From NCBI RefSeq assembly GCF_029094525.1, contig NZ_CP119107.1, positions 4,030,001 to 4,094,000 on the forward strand: a stretch of DNA of 64,000 nucleotides. The letters run 5' to 3'. Below the pieces are notes generated by a model. It was not told the origin of the DNA. It made no database searches and was given only the letters and a program-made list of their open reading frames with translations. Below are positions 1-6,905 of this stretch, in pieces. The position numbers and the translations under genes are program-made. The stretch is from Pullulanibacillus sp. KACC 23026 (GTDB lineage Bacteria > Bacillota > Bacilli > Bacillales > Sporolactobacillaceae). How positions within the stretch are numbered: position 1 is the first letter of the stretch; every line of letters starts with the position of its first letter.

Positions 1-54
1 TGCAAGGACTAGATCCCCATCTCTTTAGTTTCAGTAACATTCAAGCAACCGGGT

Positions 55-1263
55 TTAAATAATACGGGTTCTTATGATTCCTTGAATTTGGTTAATTTCC
101 CCTTCCAATTCTTGAACAGTTGCTCCATTTAATTCATTATCAATGTCAATAAGCGTATAAGCGATCGTTCCACGGTTTTTATTGACCATATCTGTAATAT
201 TAAATTGATAAGCCGCTAAGATAGCCGTGATATGGCTGACCATATTCGGAATGTTATCATGAAAAACCGTTATTCGGCGCTTTCCCGTATAAGGAAGTGT
301 AACGTTTGGAAAATTGACGGAGTTTTTAATGTTACCTGTCTCTAAGAATTCCTTCAATTGGCGGCTCGCCATTACCGCACAGTTTTCCTCAGATTCGATG
401 GTCGAAGCCCCCAAATGAGGCGTTGCAAAAGCATGCTTCATGTTGAGTACATGTTCATTCGGGAAATCTGTCACATACTTGTTGACTTTTCCACTTTCTA
501 GAACCACGGCCAGATCCGTTTCGTTAACAAGCTCACCGCGAGAAAAGTTTAAAATCGTGACACCAGGCTTCATCTTGTTAAAGGCCTCTTCATTGAACAT
601 ATCTCTTGTCTGATCATTTAATGGCACATGAACGGTTATATAATCCGCCTCTTCAAAGAGTTGGTCAATGCTCATCGCCCGCCCGACATCCCGAGATAAA
701 TTCCAAGCAAGATCTACAGAGATGAACGGATCAAAGCCAACGACATCCATCCCTAAGTTCAGGGCATTGTTAGCGACAAGCGCCCCGATAGCCCCTAAAC
801 CAATAACACCAAGAGTTTTACCTTCCAGTTCAGTTCCAACAAACTGTTTCTTTCCTTCTTCAACCTGCTTTGCCAATTCATGACCATCACCTGTTAAGTT
901 CTGAGTCCAAGTTACGGCCTCATAAAGATTTCGAGAGGCATTTATTAATGAGGCCAAAACAAGCTCTTTGACAGCATTGGCATTCGCTCCTGGGGTGTTA
1001 AAGACCACAATGCCTTTATCAGTACAGAGTTGGACAGGGATATTATTGACCCCTGCTCCAGCTCTGGCTATAGCTTTTAGATGCGTTCCAAATTCCATGG
1101 TATGCATCTCATGACTGCGAACAAGGATTCCATCCGGATTTTGGCTCACATTGGAGACCTCATACTGCTCCTTAAATACTTTTAAGCCCTTTTCGGAGAT
1201 CTTATTTAACACTTTAATTTGCCCTAACGTTTTCTTTTCTAAAGTTGAAGTAGACATGGCCAT
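55..1263 (-). CDS. serA: D-3-phosphoglycerate dehydrogenase
   Basis: Catalyses the first committed step of serine synthesis, oxidising 3-phosphoglycerate to 3-phosphohydroxypyruvate with NAD in the cytosol. The 402-residue protein has the 2-hydroxyacid dehydrogenase fold: a Rossmann motif GLGAIG near residues 155-160, the substrate arginine in SRGEL (about 242), a glutamate near 270 and the catalytic histidine in PHLGAS (about 283). A C-terminal ACT domain (about 330-402) is expected to bind serine. It is the short ACT-only form, lacking the extra domain of the roughly 525-residue B. subtilis enzyme. AAGGAGG lies 5 bases before the first ATG; a second ATG two codons later (1257) is also possible. 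A ZTP riboswitch and terminator lie upstream, linking serine supply to one-carbon and purine demand. Confidence 0.95.
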   Translation of the reverse strand: MAMSTSTLEKKTLGQIKVLNKISEKGLKVFKEQYEVSNVSQNPDGILVRSHEMHTMEFGTHLKAIARAGAGVNNIPVQLCTDKGIVVFNTPGANANAVKELVLASLINASRNLYEAVTWTQNLTGDGHELAKQVEEGKKQFVGTELEGKTLGVIGLGAIGALVANNALNLGMDVVGFDPFISVDLAWNLSRDVGRAMSIDQLFEEADYITVHVPLNDQTRDMFNEEAFNKMKPGVTILNFSRGELVNETDLAVVLESGKVNKYVTDFPNEHVLNMKHAFATPHLGASTIESEENCAVMASRQLKEFLETGNIKNSVNFPNVTLPYTGKRRITVFHDNIPNMVSHITAILAAYQFNITDMVNKNRGTIAYTLIDIDNELNGATVQELEGEINQIQGIIRTRII

Positions 1264-1310
1264 TCATTCCTCCTTATTGGTTTTTCACAATCTCAAGCTC
1301 AAATTCCCCT

Positions 1311-1350
1311 TAAAAACACAAAGAGGCAAGGGATAGAATCCCTTACCTCT
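1311..1350 (-). terminator. Intrinsic terminator of the serA leader
   Basis: Read on the minus strand, AGAGGTAAGGGAT pairs with ATCCCTTGCCTCT around a short loop (1322-1350) and is followed by a T-rich run. It starts directly after the conserved 3' end of the ZTP aptamer and sits before the serA ribosome binding site, so it is the expression platform expected for transcriptional control by the riboswitch. Confidence 0.88.
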
Positions 1351-1420
1351 GCCCAGGCGAACGGCCTCGATACAATGCGCTCCCTCACGGTGATCCGTGT
1401 TCGCCAGTAACACATTGCCT
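1351..1420 (-). promoter_or_regulatory. ZTP (pfl) riboswitch upstream of serA
   Basis: On the minus strand the segment contains ACTGGCGAACA, a small CGG/CCG hairpin, GGGAGCG and, after a spacer, the 3' block CGCCTGGGCA. These are the hallmark conserved blocks of the ZTP riboswitch, which senses the purine intermediate ZMP/ZTP that accumulates when 10-formyl-tetrahydrofolate is scarce. The family normally activates one-carbon and purine genes. Control of serA fits, because serine is the main one-carbon donor. The identification rests on reading the motif by eye; a covariance-model search would settle it. Confidence 0.87.
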
Positions 1421-1634
1421 TTTAATTTCTTTTAGTCTAACAAACTCGCAAGCAATCTTCAACCCTTATTTTGAAATAATAAGAAAATGATAGACCGTTC
1501 ACTTTCAACTTCAGTGAATCACTGCAAATAAACCCGTTAACCCTCACATTTCAATTAAATGAAATAGAAATAACTGTCAAAATCTGAAATTAGCCGCCAT
1601 TTATTAATCTTTCAAATAGACCACCTAACACTAC

Positions 1635-2411
1635 TCACAATATACTGCTCCATACCTTTATTGCGGTCATGACAATTAAAAACGCAAGTATCCCCTTTAA
1701 CACCTTCGCATTTAGACGTTGCCCAAGCATCGCTCCTAGTGGTGACGCAATAATACTCGCAAGTACCACTATAAGTGCTGGGATAAACAGCACTTGATGC
1801 GAGACTAATTTTCCAAAAGTGGACCCAATGGAGGAAATAAAGGTAACAGCAAGCGATGTGGCAATTGTAACTCGCAGCGGAATTTTAAGAACCGTTAGCA
1901 TTATCGGAACTAAGAGAAAGGCTCCTCCAGCCCCAACTATTCCTGCACTGACGCCTACCAAGAAGGATAGGATGATGGCCCAAAAGCGATTGAAATTATG
2001 TGGCTCATCTAGATTCCTCTCTTCTTTTCGTGGAATAAAGATTAAGATAACGGCAAGCAGGGCTAGAATCCCATAAACAAGGTCTTCAACTGCATTAGAA
2101 ACCCATCTTGACCCTACTCCACCAAGCAAACTTCCAATTAAAATACTTATTCCCATATACATGATAAGACCTTTATTTAAATAACGGCTTTTCCGATAGG
2201 CAAAAACTCCTGTGAGGGTTGCAAAAAAGACTTGAACAGCTACGATCCCTGAGACACTATGGGCAGTTAAGGCAGCAAACCCCAAAAGTGGTGGAATATA
2301 AAGCAGCATCGGATAATTAATGATGGCACCCCCGACGCCAAGCATTCCTGAAAGAAATGACCCAATAAATCCTAAAACAAACAATATAACCAGATAAGAA
2401 AATGATAGCAA
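1635..2411 (-). CDS. TauE/SafE-family sulfite or organosulfur exporter (YrkJ-like)
   Basis: A 258-residue integral membrane protein of the TauE/SafE (DUF81) family with about eight hydrophobic segments arranged as two repeats. Each repeat begins with the family's Gly/Ala-rich turn (GMLGVGGAIINYPML near residue 22; VGAGGAFLLVPIML near residue 160). Family members export sulfite, sulfoacetate or related sulfur anions. It is the last gene of the persulfide operon, downstream of tusA, so export of the sulfite or thiosulfate made by the rhodanese-dioxygenase is the likely role. The start is TTG with GAGGAGG eight bases upstream. Substrate is inferred from context only. Position and type match yrkJ of the B. 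subtilis yrk sulfur cluster. Confidence 0.88.
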   Translation of the reverse strand: MLSFSYLVILFVLGFIGSFLSGMLGVGGAIINYPMLLYIPPLLGFAALTAHSVSGIVAVQVFFATLTGVFAYRKSRYLNKGLIMYMGISILIGSLLGGVGSRWVSNAVEDLVYGILALLAVILIFIPRKEERNLDEPHNFNRFWAIILSFLVGVSAGIVGAGGAFLLVPIMLTVLKIPLRVTIATSLAVTFISSIGSTFGKLVSHQVLFIPALIVVLASIIASPLGAMLGQRLNAKVLKGILAFLIVMTAIKVWSSIL

Positions 2412-2436
2412 GGGTTGCCCTCCTCTCGAAGAATGT

Positions 2437-2466
2437 GAGAACCCCTAGACTTCTCTAGAGGTTCTC
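2437..2466 (-). other. Intercistronic stem-loop between tusA and tauE
   Basis: GAGAACCTCTAGA pairs with TCTAGGGGTTCTC on the minus strand, separated by a few bases, and is not followed by a T run. It is therefore unlikely to be an efficient terminator. It may stabilise the upstream mRNA or lower expression of the exporter relative to the rest of the operon. Confidence 0.55.
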
Positions 2467-2495
2467 AAAATCTCTATGCTTTTTTAATCCAAAAC

Positions 2496-2708
2496 TTAAG
2501 AACGTTTCCTTCTTCTATCTGTTTCAAGCAGATCATGTCCACCAAAACGGGCCCAAGCTACCAGATCACTCTTTGCACCTTTATCAGTTGCATGAACTTC
2601 AATTAATTGTCCTGCGGCAAGCTCATCCATTGCTTTTCTGGTTCGGATAATGGGCATAGGGCAAGCTAGCTCTTTTACATCTAACACCTTATCCGCTAAT
2701 AAGTTCAA
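2496..2708 (-). CDS. TusA-family sulfur carrier protein (YrkI-like)
   Basis: A 70-residue single-domain TusA/SirA-like sulfur carrier. The signature CPMP with the sulfur-accepting cysteine (Cys16, in ELACPMPIIRTRKA) is intact, as are the following helix and the ATDKGAKSD strand typical of the fold. Such proteins accept a persulfide from a rhodanese or DsrE partner and pass it on. It lies 36 bases downstream of the rhodanese-dioxygenase gene in the same operon. The start is TTG, with AAAGGGG nine bases upstream. The operon has a second TusA domain fused to a rhodanese (4327-4896), so two carriers are encoded. Confidence 0.9.
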   Translation of the reverse strand: MNLLADKVLDVKELACPMPIIRTRKAMDELAAGQLIEVHATDKGAKSDLVAWARFGGHDLLETDRRRKRS

Positions 2709-2744
2709 TAGGATTTACCCCTTTCATGAAGTGGATCTCCCTGT

Positions 2745-3872
2745 TTAATGCACAGCACAACGGTTGGGTCCAATTTCCATTTCACGTTGTTCCTCTTCAG
2801 AAGCTTCTAATCTACCCATATTCATTTGTCGGATTTCCTGATAGCTGTTTGGTTGAGGGGGCAAATTTTCTGTTACCATTCTACGGAAATCCTCTTGATC
2901 CTGGACTTGAAGGCCCGCATTTTCTTTATATAAGTCCCCAAGCTTGGCTGTAACTGACCCATTTTCACCCATTTCATGACTAGTTGAAAAGTGTGCTGGG
3001 AGTACGATTAAATCCTCAGAAAGATCTTTATAGCGCTTATAGAGGGTTTCCCTAAGGTCGCTCACCCAATCTTCAGCTTTACCGGCTAAATCTGGACGTC
3101 CAATCGATTCAACAAAAAGAATATCTCCGGTTAATAGATGGGTGTTCTCTACAATAAAGGACGTACTTCCTATTGTGTGACCTGGAGAGTATAAGGCTTG
3201 AACCTTAATCGCCGTCTTACCAACTGTGAGGGTAGTTCCATCAATAAGCGGTTCATATTTAAAGGTAACATCCTCGGCATCCTTTGGCGGGAGATAATAC
3301 GCTGCGTTTTCTTCTTTAGCTAGCGCACGGCCACCTGAGATATGATCGGCATGCAAGTGAGTATCTAAAGTGTACTTAATGGTTAAACCTCGCTCTTTTG
3401 CAAAGGTTTGATAAGTATCTATTGTACGAGCGGTATCAATAACCGCGGCCTCACCGTCAGACTCTATTAAATAGGATAAACACCCTTTTCCAAGACGCAC
3501 AAATTGATAAAGAGCTCCATTTTCTAGATCCGCTATTTTTACCGGCTGTAAATACTCACTCCAAGCCTTCATGCCGCCTTCAAGGTTATAGACTTGATCA
3601 AAACCTGCTTCAACAAGCTGTTCCCCTATAAACTCAGAGGAGCCCCCCTTTGCACACACGACGAGTATTGGCTCCGTTTTCGGTAATCGGCTCTCAACTG
3701 AATCAACCCCATCTAGCAGGTTGAAATACGGTTCATTGATAATCTCAATGTTTTTTCCTTCAATCTTCCAATCATCAAACTCATCTGTATTTCGAACGTC
3801 AAAGATGAATAAACGTTCTTTGTTCATCACGATTTTTGACAATTCTTCAGCTGTCATATGTTTTACAGTCAC
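2745..3872 (-). CDS. Rhodanese-metallo-beta-lactamase fusion, persulfide dioxygenase-like (YrkH-like)
   Basis: A 375-residue two-domain protein. Residues 1-108 form a rhodanese domain with a catalytic loop CAKGGSS (Cys73). Residues 118-375 form an ETHE1/glyoxalase-II-type metallo-beta-lactamase domain with THLHADH (171-177), GHTIGS and TGD metal-binding motifs. The family oxidises glutathione, bacillithiol or coenzyme A persulfides to sulfite or, with a rhodanese domain, converts the product to thiosulfate. Staphylococcal CstB is a functional analogue but has the MBL domain first and an extra rhodanese; here the order is rhodanese then MBL. The start is GTG behind GGGGAGGAG. It sits in the CstR-controlled operon, so it is probably the main persulfide-oxidising enzyme. 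Confidence 0.9.
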   Translation of the reverse strand: MTVKHMTAEELSKIVMNKERLFIFDVRNTDEFDDWKIEGKNIEIINEPYFNLLDGVDSVESRLPKTEPILVVCAKGGSSEFIGEQLVEAGFDQVYNLEGGMKAWSEYLQPVKIADLENGALYQFVRLGKGCLSYLIESDGEAAVIDTARTIDTYQTFAKERGLTIKYTLDTHLHADHISGGRALAKEENAAYYLPPKDAEDVTFKYEPLIDGTTLTVGKTAIKVQALYSPGHTIGSTSFIVENTHLLTGDILFVESIGRPDLAGKAEDWVSDLRETLYKRYKDLSEDLIVLPAHFSTSHEMGENGSVTAKLGDLYKENAGLQVQDQEDFRRMVTENLPPQPNSYQEIRQMNMGRLEASEEEQREMEIGPNRCAVH

Positions 3873-3895
3873 GTTATCTCCTCCCCTTTTTATTT

Positions 3896-4288
3896 TTAGA
3901 AGGATAGTGTAATATTGGCATCCTTCGCAAATTCAATAAATGTTGCCGCACCGCCTACTTCAATACCTTCAATAAATTGATCTTGATCAAGCTTCATGAC
4001 ATCCATTGTCATTTGACACCCAATTAATTTGACACCCAGGTCCTTCGCCATCTCTAATAATTCTTCAATAGAGGGGACGTTCGATTGTTTAAATCCTTCA
4101 ATAAAATGCTCTCTGCCTGCTGGTACTGGGAGATTTTTATGCGCTTCTTTATGAATAAGGTTAAGTCCTTCAAATGTAAAGAAAATCCCTACTTCTGCAT
4201 CTGATGCTGCGGCAGCTGTTGCGATATTAAATACCTTATAAGCATCAAATAATCCACCGTTTGCTGCAATAATCGCTACTTTTGTCAT
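3896..4288 (-). CDS. DsrE/DsrF-like sulfur relay protein (YrkE-like)
   Basis: A 130-residue DsrE/DrsF-family protein. The N-terminus [12 protein letters not shown] is the usual first strand and nucleotide-like loop, and a single conserved cysteine lies in GCQMTMD (Cys91), the residue expected to carry a persulfide. Relatives (peroxiredoxin-like DsrE2/DsrE3, B. subtilis YrkE) exchange sulfur with TusA and rhodanese partners, all of which are its operon neighbours. The reading frame is open further upstream, but the ATG at 4288 has GGAGG eight bases before it, whereas the longer TTG start would lie inside that site, so the shorter form is chosen. Confidence 0.88.
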   Translation of the reverse strand: MTKVAIIAANGGLFDAYKVFNIATAAAASDAEVGIFFTFEGLNLIHKEAHKNLPVPAGREHFIEGFKQSNVPSIEELLEMAKDLGVKLIGCQMTMDVMKLDQDQFIEGIEVGGAATFIEFAKDANITLSF

Positions 4289-4326
4289 GTTCAATTCCTC
4301 CAAATTTATTCTTTATGTTTTTATTG

Positions 4327-4896
4327 TTATTTTTCAATTGGACCTTCCCAGCTTGACATGCCAGGGATAACGTTTACTACTTTAGAAAAGCCTTTTTTGG
4401 TTAAGGCTTGTGACGCCCTATCACTTCTGTGGCCCGAACGGCACACCACATAAATTTCAGCATCTTTTTCCAATTCGTCAAAGCGTTCTTCAAGTTCGCC
4501 TAACGGGATATGTTTGGCTCCAGGGATGTGCCCAAATGCATACTCGGCTGATTCACGAACATCTAAAATCGTTATGTTTTCTTTCCCTTCGATTTTCTTA
4601 CGTAAGGTGTCTAGATCCATGACATTTGAATGATGGGTCTCCGTTGTTTCTTCCTCAGGAAGTGCTTTCCGAAGATAGTGCTTTAAAACAGTCCCATCCT
4701 CTAGTGTTCCAATGTAGTGATGACCTGTACTTCTGGCCCAAGCTTGGATATCCGCCGTTGACCCTTTGTCAGTCGCTTGAACTTCCATGACTTGACCGGG
4801 TTTCAATTGATCAATCGCTTTCTTAGTTCGTATAATGGGCATTGGACAGGCCAGTCCTTTTGCATCTAATACCTTATTCGTCTGAATGACTTTCAT
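4327..4896 (-). CDS. TusA-rhodanese fusion sulfurtransferase (YrkF-like)
   Basis: A 189-residue fusion. Residues 1-75 are a TusA domain with Cys17 in GLACPMPIIRT; residues 92-189 are a rhodanese domain with active-site loop CRSGHRS (Cys152). The fusion lets sulfur move from the rhodanese cysteine to the carrier cysteine within one chain, and matches B. subtilis YrkF and part of staphylococcal CstA. The frame is open to 4935, but the ATG at 4896 is preceded by AAAAGGAGG at the proper distance, so that start is used. It lies 19 bases after the single rhodanese gene and 38 bases before the DsrE gene, all in one operon under CstR-type control. Confidence 0.92.
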   Translation of the reverse strand: MKVIQTNKVLDAKGLACPMPIIRTKKAIDQLKPGQVMEVQATDKGSTADIQAWARSTGHHYIGTLEDGTVLKHYLRKALPEEETTETHHSNVMDLDTLRKKIEGKENITILDVRESAEYAFGHIPGAKHIPLGELEERFDELEKDAEIYVVCRSGHRSDRASQALTKKGFSKVVNVIPGMSSWEGPIEK

Positions 4897-4915
4897 AATA
4901 GTCCTCCTTTTAAAG

Positions 4916-5218
4916 TTATTGACTATACTTGGCATTCCAGGCTGTCATGCCGCCCACCAAGTTTATAGCTTGAAGTCCCTCTCTTTGTAGGATTTCACAA
5001 GCTTTTGCGCTTCGTCCTCCTGAGCGGCACACCATGATATGTTTGGCCGTCTTATCCAACTCCTTCAGCCGATTTTCGAGATCTCCTAAACGAATAGGTT
5101 TGGCACCCGGGATCATACCTTGGGCTACTTCATCATCTTCACGAACATCCACAATACTTAAATTCTCCCCATGTTTAATAGCTTCATATAGATCGTCTGG
5201 CAAGATTATTTGAACCAT
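4916..5218 (-). CDS. Single-domain rhodanese sulfurtransferase
   Basis: A 100-residue cytosolic rhodanese with the catalytic loop CRSGGRS (Cys64) and the CH2A/CH2B-like segments VDVREDDEVAQGMIPGA and GGMTAWN. It should transfer sulfane sulfur from thiosulfate or persulfides to acceptors such as TusA. It is the first gene after the CstR operator at 5250-5265, so it leads the operon that runs to the TauE exporter. GAGGGAG precedes the ATG by eight to nine bases. Three more rhodanese domains occur nearby (the MBL fusion, the TusA fusion and a membrane-anchored one), plus one interrupted copy. Confidence 0.92.
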   Translation of the reverse strand: MVQIILPDDLYEAIKHGENLSIVDVREDDEVAQGMIPGAKPIRLGDLENRLKELDKTAKHIMVCRSGGRSAKACEILQREGLQAINLVGGMTAWNAKYSQ

Positions 5219-5249
5219 CCATAATGCTCCCTCTCAAAATATTTTACCA

Positions 5250-5265
5250 ATACCCGTATAGGTAT
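5250..5265. promoter_or_regulatory. CstR-type operator before the rhodanese-TusA-DsrE operon
   Basis: The sequence ATACCCGTATAGGTAT is an interrupted palindrome (ATACC/GGTAT), the G/C-tract inverted repeat bound by CsoR/CstR repressors. It lies between the end of cstR and the next gene. A TAAAAT -10-like box follows on the minus strand. The same 16 bases recur exactly at 6589-6604. Confidence 0.82.
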
Positions 5266-5312
5266 ATAACTAATTAAAAAAAATAGGGGGGACTGACCTT
5301 CCCCAAAATTTT

Positions 5313-5573
5313 TTAACGGCTTTTAACTAGAAGATTAACAGCCTCTTTAATGAGTTCATCAGTCGATTCGCCCTTTTCAACTTGCTCACGTACACAGGCT
5401 TCAAGGTTAGAACTGACAATCACTCCAATCGCTCGATCTAAAGCAGATCGCACGGCTGCCATTTGAGTAACCAGGTCTTTGCAGTCTTTTTCTTCTTCCA
5501 TCATTCTAATAATTCCTTTGACCTGCCCCTCGATACGACGCATTCTGTTTTTTACTTTTTCATCGTAATTCAT
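5313..5573 (-). CDS. cstR: CsoR-like sulfurtransferase repressor CstR
   Basis: An 86-residue, all-helical DUF156-family repressor. Cys31 (KDCKDLV) and Cys60 (LEACVRE) correspond to the two CstR/CsoR cysteines. The position four residues before the second cysteine, histidine in copper-sensing CsoR, is asparagine (Asn56) here, so the Cu(I) site is incomplete and persulfide sensing by the cysteine pair is more likely. Surrounding sulfurtransferase genes agree. The ATG at 5573 follows AGGGGGGAGAG closely; the longer frame to 5588 has no better signal. The second family member in the window (15735-16061) does keep the histidine and sits by copA, so the two paralogues divide into sulfur and copper sensing. 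Confidence 0.92.
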   Translation of the reverse strand: MNYDEKVKNRMRRIEGQVKGIIRMMEEEKDCKDLVTQMAAVRSALDRAIGVIVSSNLEACVREQVEKGESTDELIKEAVNLLVKSR

Positions 5574-5603
5574 TCTCTCCCCCCTCACCCTTTATGTTGT
5601 TAT

Positions 5604-5631
5604 TTTATACCCCACAGGGTATGTGTGTCAA
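5604..5631 (-). promoter_or_regulatory. Promoter with CstR operator upstream of cstR
   Basis: On the minus strand TTGACA (5626-5631) and TATAAA (5604-5609) are separated by 16 bases. The palindrome ATACCCCACAGGGTAT (5607-5622) overlaps the spacer and -10 box. Repressor bound here would block RNA polymerase, giving autoregulation of cstR. Confidence 0.83.
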
Positions 5632-5632
5632 C

Positions 5633-5794
5633 CTAAAAAAGTGAACTCCTGCCCGCTCCCAAATCACAAACGTTACCTTCTTTAATAGCGAGTTGTTCAA
5701 GAATTGGCTTAGGAGTAGGTATTTCTTATCTGTGATCACTTAAAAGTTTAGCCTCGTGTCCTGGATTAAGACGTTGGCCATGAGTTGATATCAT
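5633..5794 (-). pseudogene. N-terminal remnant of a class I SAM-dependent methyltransferase
   Basis: An ATG at 5794 with GAAAGGAG upstream opens a frame reading HGQRLNPGHEAKLLSDHR, stopped by TAA at 5726-5728. It continues in the same frame with a helix and then CDLGAG, the SAM-binding motif I, before a TAG at 5633-5635. The pattern (Asn-Pro-x-His...Leu then D-L-G-A-G) matches the start of small type-11 methyltransferases often found with rhodanese genes. Only about 50 codons remain and the cstR promoter begins immediately after, so the rest appears to have been deleted. The assignment is inference from motif order. Confidence 0.6.
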
Positions 5795-5829
5795 CGATCA
5801 CGTCTCCTTTCTATCCTAGTTTATCCAAT

Positions 5830-6195
5830 TTATAGCCAAGCACTCATGCCACCTCTTACATTGGTTACTTTTTCAAATCCCATTTTTTTGAGCAGTTTAC
5901 TGGCTTGGCTGCTCCGCATACCACTTTGGCAAATGACGATGACTTCTTTGTCTTTAGATAAAACCTGCTGCGCCTGTTGTCCAAGTGTGTTCAATGGCAT
6001 ATTTTGAAATTCCCGAATATGCTTAGCCTTGAATTCTCCAGGCGTTCTAACATCAATAAATTGCTTATTTACGTCTTTCAATAGACCTTTTAAATCGGTC
6101 GTCGATATCGACTTTACTCCCTTTACTGGCATTATCCGTTTTACTAGGAACAAGACAATCAGCGCTATAATCACAATGTTTAGCCATGTCGGCAT
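5830..6195 (-). CDS. Membrane-anchored rhodanese-like sulfurtransferase
   Basis: A 121-residue protein with one N-terminal transmembrane helix (about residues 5-20, WLNIVIIALIVLFLV) followed by a rhodanese domain with catalytic loop CQSGMRS (Cys89) and the C-terminal GGMSAW motif. The Lys/Arg after the helix places the rhodanese in the cytosol at the membrane. Such proteins could take sulfane sulfur from membrane sulfide-oxidising enzymes. It lies in the promoter-proximal part of the sulfur cluster, behind the interrupted rhodanese at 6203-6550, whose readthrough stop overlaps its ribosome binding site (AAGGAGG). The operator at 6589-6604 should control both. Confidence 0.88.
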   Translation of the reverse strand: MPTWLNIVIIALIVLFLVKRIMPVKGVKSISTTDLKGLLKDVNKQFIDVRTPGEFKAKHIREFQNMPLNTLGQQAQQVLSKDKEVIVICQSGMRSSQASKLLKKMGFEKVTNVRGGMSAWL

Positions 6196-6202
6196 AATAA
6201 GT

Positions 6203-6550
6203 TCACCTCCTTAACCTTCGCATTGTCAGGGATTCAATCGTTTTCTCACTCCTAATAACTCCGCCCCTATTTAATCCCTTTCTTTGTAAAATTCGTTGCT
6301 CTACTGCATTAACAAGATCTTGATTCGGAACCTCTGAATACTCCCTTTTTATATAGGGAGAGGGGATATTACTGGCCCCCTTTTAAAGGTGACTTATAAA
6401 AACATTGTAATCCCTAAGATCCAATAGCAACATTTTGTTATTTTTGTGGATCTTTTCAATCGTCCATGCGGGTAGAGATCGCTTTGGAATAAGTAGACAA
6501 AATAGGGATCCTCCAATGATTGCAAGTATTATAAAGACTGCAATCATCAT
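6203..6550 (-). pseudogene. Rhodanese-like gene with an in-frame stop codon
   Basis: The ATG at 6550, behind GGAGG, opens 55 codons: a transmembrane helix (MMIAVFIILAIIGGSLFCLL) and the first half of a rhodanese-like domain (LLLDLRDYNVFISHL). A TAA at 6383-6385 follows. The same frame then stays open for 59 further codons, reading KGASNIPSPYIKREYS, a good match to the IKGAxNIP continuation of that family, and ends at TGA 6203-6205 inside the next gene's ribosome binding site. One nonsense codon therefore splits an otherwise intact frame of about 115 codons. The second half has no catalytic cysteine, so even the intact ancestor may have been structural or regulatory. The stop could be a real mutation or an assembly error. 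Confidence 0.75.
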
Positions 6551-6583
6551 TGGCGACCTCCATCCTGTGCTTGACACTTTGGT

Positions 6584-6612
6584 ATTATATACCCGTATAG
6601 GTATATTGTAAA
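6584..6612 (-). promoter_or_regulatory. Promoter with third CstR operator
   Basis: On the minus strand TTTACA (6607-6612) and TATAAT (6584-6589) are 17 bases apart. The palindrome ATACCCGTATAGGTAT (6589-6604), identical to the one at 5250-5265, fills the spacer. It should drive the interrupted rhodanese and the membrane rhodanese under CstR control. Confidence 0.85.
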
Positions 6613-6905
6613 TTGGAAAGCTCACTCTAGCTTTTCATAAAAATCCAACTTAAATGTTACTTATAAATGTGCTGTCTTCCAAACACCTTATTCACTCCCA
6701 TTTCTATTCCTGGGATATCACTCTCTTTTCTTAAATTTATTTAATCCAACAGCTTCACGCATTCTCCTCCAACGAGAAACTGATTTCTACCAATCTTCAT
6801 AAGGGCCAAAAATAACTCTGTTTTACACAAAATGTCTTTAAAATTTTATTTCTAATTCAATGTCCATTCTCCTCAAGGCCATCTCTTTTAATAGACTTCT
6901 GTTGG
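6613..6905. other. Intergenic stretch without recognisable gene
   Basis: About 290 bases of AT-rich DNA between the sulfur cluster promoter and corA. Short open frames are present on the minus strand but none has both a ribosome binding site and recognisable residues. No terminator with a clear T run was seen for corA. Confidence 0.6.

Noticed and set aside
6640-6800. Possible further gene remnant upstream of the sulfur operon
   Set aside because: Frames contain stops and no recognisable motif could be traced.
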